From Bacteroidota bacterium (lineage in GTDB: Bacteria; Bacteroidota; Bacteroidia; NS11-12g; UBA955), in assembly GCA_018333525.1 (NCBI GenBank), contig JAGXTF010000104.1:1-54147 (forward strand): a stretch of 54,147 bases of DNA, in the 5' to 3' direction. The position numbers and the translations under genes are program-made. How positions within the stretch are numbered: position 1 is the stretch's first letter; each line of letters begins with the position of its first letter. This document shows, one piece after another, positions 51,696-54,147 of this stretch. Below the pieces are notes generated by a model. That model was not told the origin of the DNA, searched no databases, and was given only the letters and a program-made list of their open reading frames with translations.

Positions 51696-53066
51696 ATGAA
51701 AAAAATCCTAGAAAAACTTAAAAACATCTGGTCCATCGAGGAACTGAGAAGAAGAATAATGTATACGATTATTCTTCTTGTCGTTTATCGTCTTGGCTCC
51801 TTTGTAATCCTTCCGGGTGTTGATTCAGAATTACTGGAAGGGTTGAACAAACAAACCAAGAACAACATCCTTGGTCTGGTTAATACTTTCGCCGGAGGCG
51901 CATTTGCCCGTGGTGCAATCTTCGCTCTGGGAATTATGCCTTATATTTCGGCTTCCATTTTTATGCAGTTGGTTTCCATTGCCATTCCGGCATTCCAGCG
52001 CATACAAAAAGAAGGGGAAGAGGGCAGAAGAAAAATTAACCAATATACCCGAATTCTCACCATAGCATTTACTGCAGTGCAGGCATATGCTTATCTGAAT
52101 AATATCATTGGAAGTCCGGGAAATGAAGGGGCACTTTTGTTTAAGGTACATCCGGAAATTCTTACGGAAGGTATGTTTATCATCACCAGTATTATTTTGC
52201 TAACAGCCGGTACCATGTTTACCATGTGGATGGGTGAGAGAATCACCGATCGCGGTTTGGGTAATGGTATCTCCCTTTTGATAATGGTGGGTATTATTGC
52301 CCGTCTCCCAAACTCGCTCCTAACAGAATTCCTTTTTAAAGTTCAGAATAAAGGGATCATTCTGTTCCTGGTAGAAATTGTAATCTGGTTCCTGGTAATT
52401 CTTGGTGTAATTCTGTTAACTCAGGGTACACGAAAAATAACAATAAACTACGCCAAGCGTGTGGTGGGAAACCGCCAATATGGTGGGGTTCGCCAATACT
52501 TGCCGATTAAAATTCTGGCAGCTGGTGTAATGCCAATCATTTTCGCTCAGGCTATTATGTTCCTGCCTGCAACTATTGGTTCCTTTTATACACAAGAGAA
52601 TGCACCAAACTGGTTGGTAAGCATGATGAATCCAAACGGAATTTGGCATAATGCATTGCTTATTTTCCTGATTGTAATTTTCACTTACTTCTATACGGCA
52701 ATTATTTTTAACCCGGTGCAAATGGCGGATGATATGAAACGCAACAACGGTTTCATCCCCGGCATTAAACCTGGAAAACAAACGGCCAACTTCATCGACG
52801 ATGTAATTTCCAAAATCACTTTCCCCGGAGCTGTATTTATTTCCCTTGTGGCAATACTTCCGGTATTTGCTGTAAAAATGGGAGTGAACCAGGAGTTTAG
52901 CCAGTTTTTTGGAGGTACCAGTTTATTGATTTTGGTAGGCGTGGTGCTGGATACACTTCAACAAATAGACAGTTATTTGCTGATGCGTAAATATGATGGT
53001 TTGATGAGCAGTGGCGGCAAGCTCAAGGGAAGGATGACAAGTCAATATAGTCAGGTTGATTTATAA
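51696..53066 (+). CDS. secY: Protein translocase channel subunit SecY
   Basis: SecY forms the inner-membrane channel for exported and membrane proteins. The 456-residue protein has about ten membrane segments, FALGIMPYISASIFMQLVSI in TM2 and RITDRGLGNGISLLIMVGII in TM4, and the cytoplasmic loop VVGNRQYGGVRQYLPIK. adk and map, which follow secY in many bacteria, are absent here. Confidence 0.98.
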   Translation: MKKILEKLKNIWSIEELRRRIMYTIILLVVYRLGSFVILPGVDSELLEGLNKQTKNNILGLVNTFAGGAFARGAIFALGIMPYISASIFMQLVSIAIPAFQRIQKEGEEGRRKINQYTRILTIAFTAVQAYAYLNNIIGSPGNEGALLFKVHPEILTEGMFIITSIILLTAGTMFTMWMGERITDRGLGNGISLLIMVGIIARLPNSLLTEFLFKVQNKGIILFLVEIVIWFLVILGVILLTQGTRKITINYAKRVVGNRQYGGVRQYLPIKILAAGVMPIIFAQAIMFLPATIGSFYTQENAPNWLVSMMNPNGIWHNALLIFLIVIFTYFYTAIIFNPVQMADDMKRNNGFIPGIKPGKQTANFIDDVISKITFPGAVFISLVAILPVFAVKMGVNQEFSQFFGGTSLLILVGVVLDTLQQIDSYLLMRKYDGLMSSGGKLKGRMTSQYSQVDL

Positions 53067-53086
53067 GAAAAAAAACACTAATTTTG
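53055..53086 (+). promoter_or_regulatory. Internal promoter before infA (GTTG-N20-TAATTTTG)
   Basis: GTTG at 53055-53058 and TAATTTTG at 53079-53086 are 20 bases apart, then CAGCCCTTTT. This mirrors the rpsL promoter. The GTTG lies inside the 3' end of secY. It would start a second transcript for infA-rpmJ-rpsM-rpsK. Confidence 0.55.
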
Positions 53087-53099
53087 CAGCCCTTTTAAA

Positions 53100-53318
53100 A
53101 TGTCGAAGCAAGATGCAATAAAACAAGATGGAGTTATCAAAGAAGCCCTGTCGAACGCAATGTTCCGGGTGGTACTTGAAAACGGCCACGAAATTATTGC
53201 AACAATCTCCGGCAAAATGAGAATGCATTACATCAGGATACTACCTGGTGATAAGGTTCAGGTGGAGATTTCTCCATATGATCTTACCCGCGGAAGAATA
53301 TCCTACAGATATAAGTAA
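53100..53318 (+). CDS. infA: Translation initiation factor IF-1
   Basis: IF-1 binds the ribosomal A site during initiation. The 72-residue S1-fold protein has [20 protein letters not shown] and the C-terminal [14 protein letters not shown]. It has a promoter just upstream. Confidence 0.98.
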   Translation: MSKQDAIKQDGVIKEALSNAMFRVVLENGHEIIATISGKMRMHYIRILPGDKVQVEISPYDLTRGRISYRYK

Positions 53319-53325
53319 TAAAGAA

Positions 53326-53442
53326 ATGAAAGTCAGAACCGCAGTAAAGAAGCGCAGTGTAGACTGCAAAATCGTACGCCGCAAAGGGAAGGTGTATGTT
53401 ATTAACAAAAAGAACCCCAAATACAAGCAAAGACAAGGTTAA
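53326..53442 (+). CDS. rpmJ: 50S ribosomal protein L36, zinc-ligand-poor form
   Basis: The 38-residue protein [20 protein letters not shown] and following [17 protein letters not shown] matches L36. Only one of the four zinc ligands (Cys14) remains; positions 11, 27 and 32 are Ser, Asn and Tyr. It is therefore a C-minus type. An in-frame upstream extension overlaps infA and is not real. Confidence 0.95.
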   Translation: MKVRTAVKKRSVDCKIVRRKGKVYVINKKNPKYKQRQG

Positions 53443-53445
53443 TTT

Positions 53446-53823
53446 ATGGCAAGGATAGCAGGTATAGATTTACCAAAAAACAAGCGCGGCATTATAGGCC
53501 TTACCTATATTTATGGTATTGGTCGCAGCAAAGCACAAACCATTCTGGAGAGCTCCGGAATCGATGTAAATAAAAAGGTAAACGACTGGGATGATGACGA
53601 TTTGTCAAAAATTCGCGGATTTATCACAGAAAACCTCAAAACAGAAGGTGAACTGCGCAGTGAGACCCAGCTGAACATCAAGCGATTGATGGATATCGGT
53701 TGCTATCGCGGATTGCGTCACCGTAAAGGTTTGCCGGTTCGCGGACAGCGCACCAGCACCAATGCACGTACCCGAAAAGGAAAACGCAAAACTGTTGCAG
53801 GTAAGAAGAAGGTTACCAAATAA
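53446..53823 (+). CDS. rpsM: 30S ribosomal protein S13
   Basis: S13 lies in the head of the 30S subunit and forms intersubunit bridges. The 125-residue protein starts [20 protein letters not shown] and ends in [20 protein letters not shown] and a basic tail. It is three bases after rpmJ. Confidence 0.98.
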   Translation: MARIAGIDLPKNKRGIIGLTYIYGIGRSKAQTILESSGIDVNKKVNDWDDDDLSKIRGFITENLKTEGELRSETQLNIKRLMDIGCYRGLRHRKGLPVRGQRTSTNARTRKGKRKTVAGKKKVTK

Positions 53824-53844
53824 TAATTAGAGAGAAGCAATAAA

Positions 53845-54147
53845 ATGGCGAATCAAAAAAAGGTTCAAAAGAAAAAAGTAAAAGTTGATCCACAGGGCCA
53901 GGTTCACATCCGGGCTACTTTCAACAATATTATAGTGAGCGTAACCAATATTGAAGGACAGGTTATTTCCTGGTCTTCAGCTGGTAAGATGGGGTTCCGG
54001 GGTTCTAAAAAGAACACTCCCTATGCAGCTCAAATGGCATCTTTGGATTGTGCTAAAGTGGCATTTGATGCCGGTTTGCGCAAGGTAGAAGTGTTTGTTA
54101 AAGGTCCGGGAGGCGGGCGCGACAGCGCAATCCGTAACCTCCAAACC
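53845..54147 (+). CDS. rpsK: 30S ribosomal protein S11, cut by the window end
   Basis: The 101 residues present start [20 protein letters not shown] and contain [40 protein letters not shown] and [18 protein letters not shown], the standard S11 sequence. The frame is still open at the last base. rpsD and rpoA would be expected next. Confidence 0.97.
   Translation, partial: MANQKKVQKKKVKVDPQGQVHIRATFNNIIVSVTNIEGQVISWSSAGKMGFRGSKKNTPYAAQMASLDCAKVAFDAGLRKVEVFVKGPGGGRDSAIRNLQT

Overview
The window is chromosomal DNA from a member of the phylum Bacteroidota, probably a Chitinophagales/Sphingobacteriia-like bacterium. The evidence is type IX secretion (a PorQ homologue and several T9SS C-terminal sorting domains), TonB-dependent and other outer-membrane barrels, promoters with the Bacteroidota -7 box TAnnTTTG, and an S10/spc/alpha ribosomal cluster that has no tuf after fusA and no adk or map around secY. 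No tRNA, rRNA, CRISPR array or prophage was seen.

Layout. 1-2864 (+): the end of a TauE/SafE-type permease, then a molybdenum-cofactor operon: moaD, a MoeB/ThiF-type adenylyltransferase, moaE and a fused moaC-mogA. 2957-3142: a tandem 62-bp repeat between convergent genes. 3147-7115 (-): a fused receiver/thioredoxin-reductase-like flavoprotein downstream of an RCC1-repeat T9SS cargo protein. 7330-8398: a REP-associated tyrosine transposase (RAYT) bracketed by hairpin repeats. 8415-16975: housekeeping genes (polyprenol-phosphate glycosyltransferase, GmhB-like phosphatase, VOC protein, pirin, M23 peptidase, ribF, porQ, cmk, a PQQ-type sugar dehydrogenase with T9SS tail, tpiA). 17045-21427: a very large exported protein of unknown function.

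21717-26428 (-) is the most unusual region. It holds an ECF sigma factor gene, four small genes for Cys-free Gly/Asn/Ser/Pro-rich peptides that share the N-terminal motif L-E-x-L-E-[EA]-R-[IV]-A-P-[SD], and one gene for a membrane protein that fuses a PqqD-like N-terminus, an M50 (site-2-type) metalloprotease core and an HlyD-type periplasmic adaptor. The two peptide transcription units share an 18-bp upstream motif, and a hairpin separates the peptides from the exporter gene. I read this as a candidate peptide processing and export system, recognised by the shared N-terminal motif and possibly controlled by the sigma factor. The association is directly visible; the function is inferred.

27178-39387: truA (with a repeat-like palindrome inside the gene), a PcaF/PaaJ-type thiolase, two tandem paralogous outer-membrane barrels, a small membrane protein, a TonB-dependent receptor, a YebC-family regulator, a T9SS cargo protein, a DUF1573 protein and an LTA-synthase-like sulfatase-fold membrane enzyme. 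39517-54147 (+): rpsL-rpsG-fusA, then the S10, spc and alpha operons in canonical order through secY, infA, rpmJ, rpsM and the start of rpsK, which is cut by the window end. Promoters of nearly identical layout precede rpsL and infA. Several other genes have a -7 box exactly four bases before the start codon, which suggests leaderless mRNAs.
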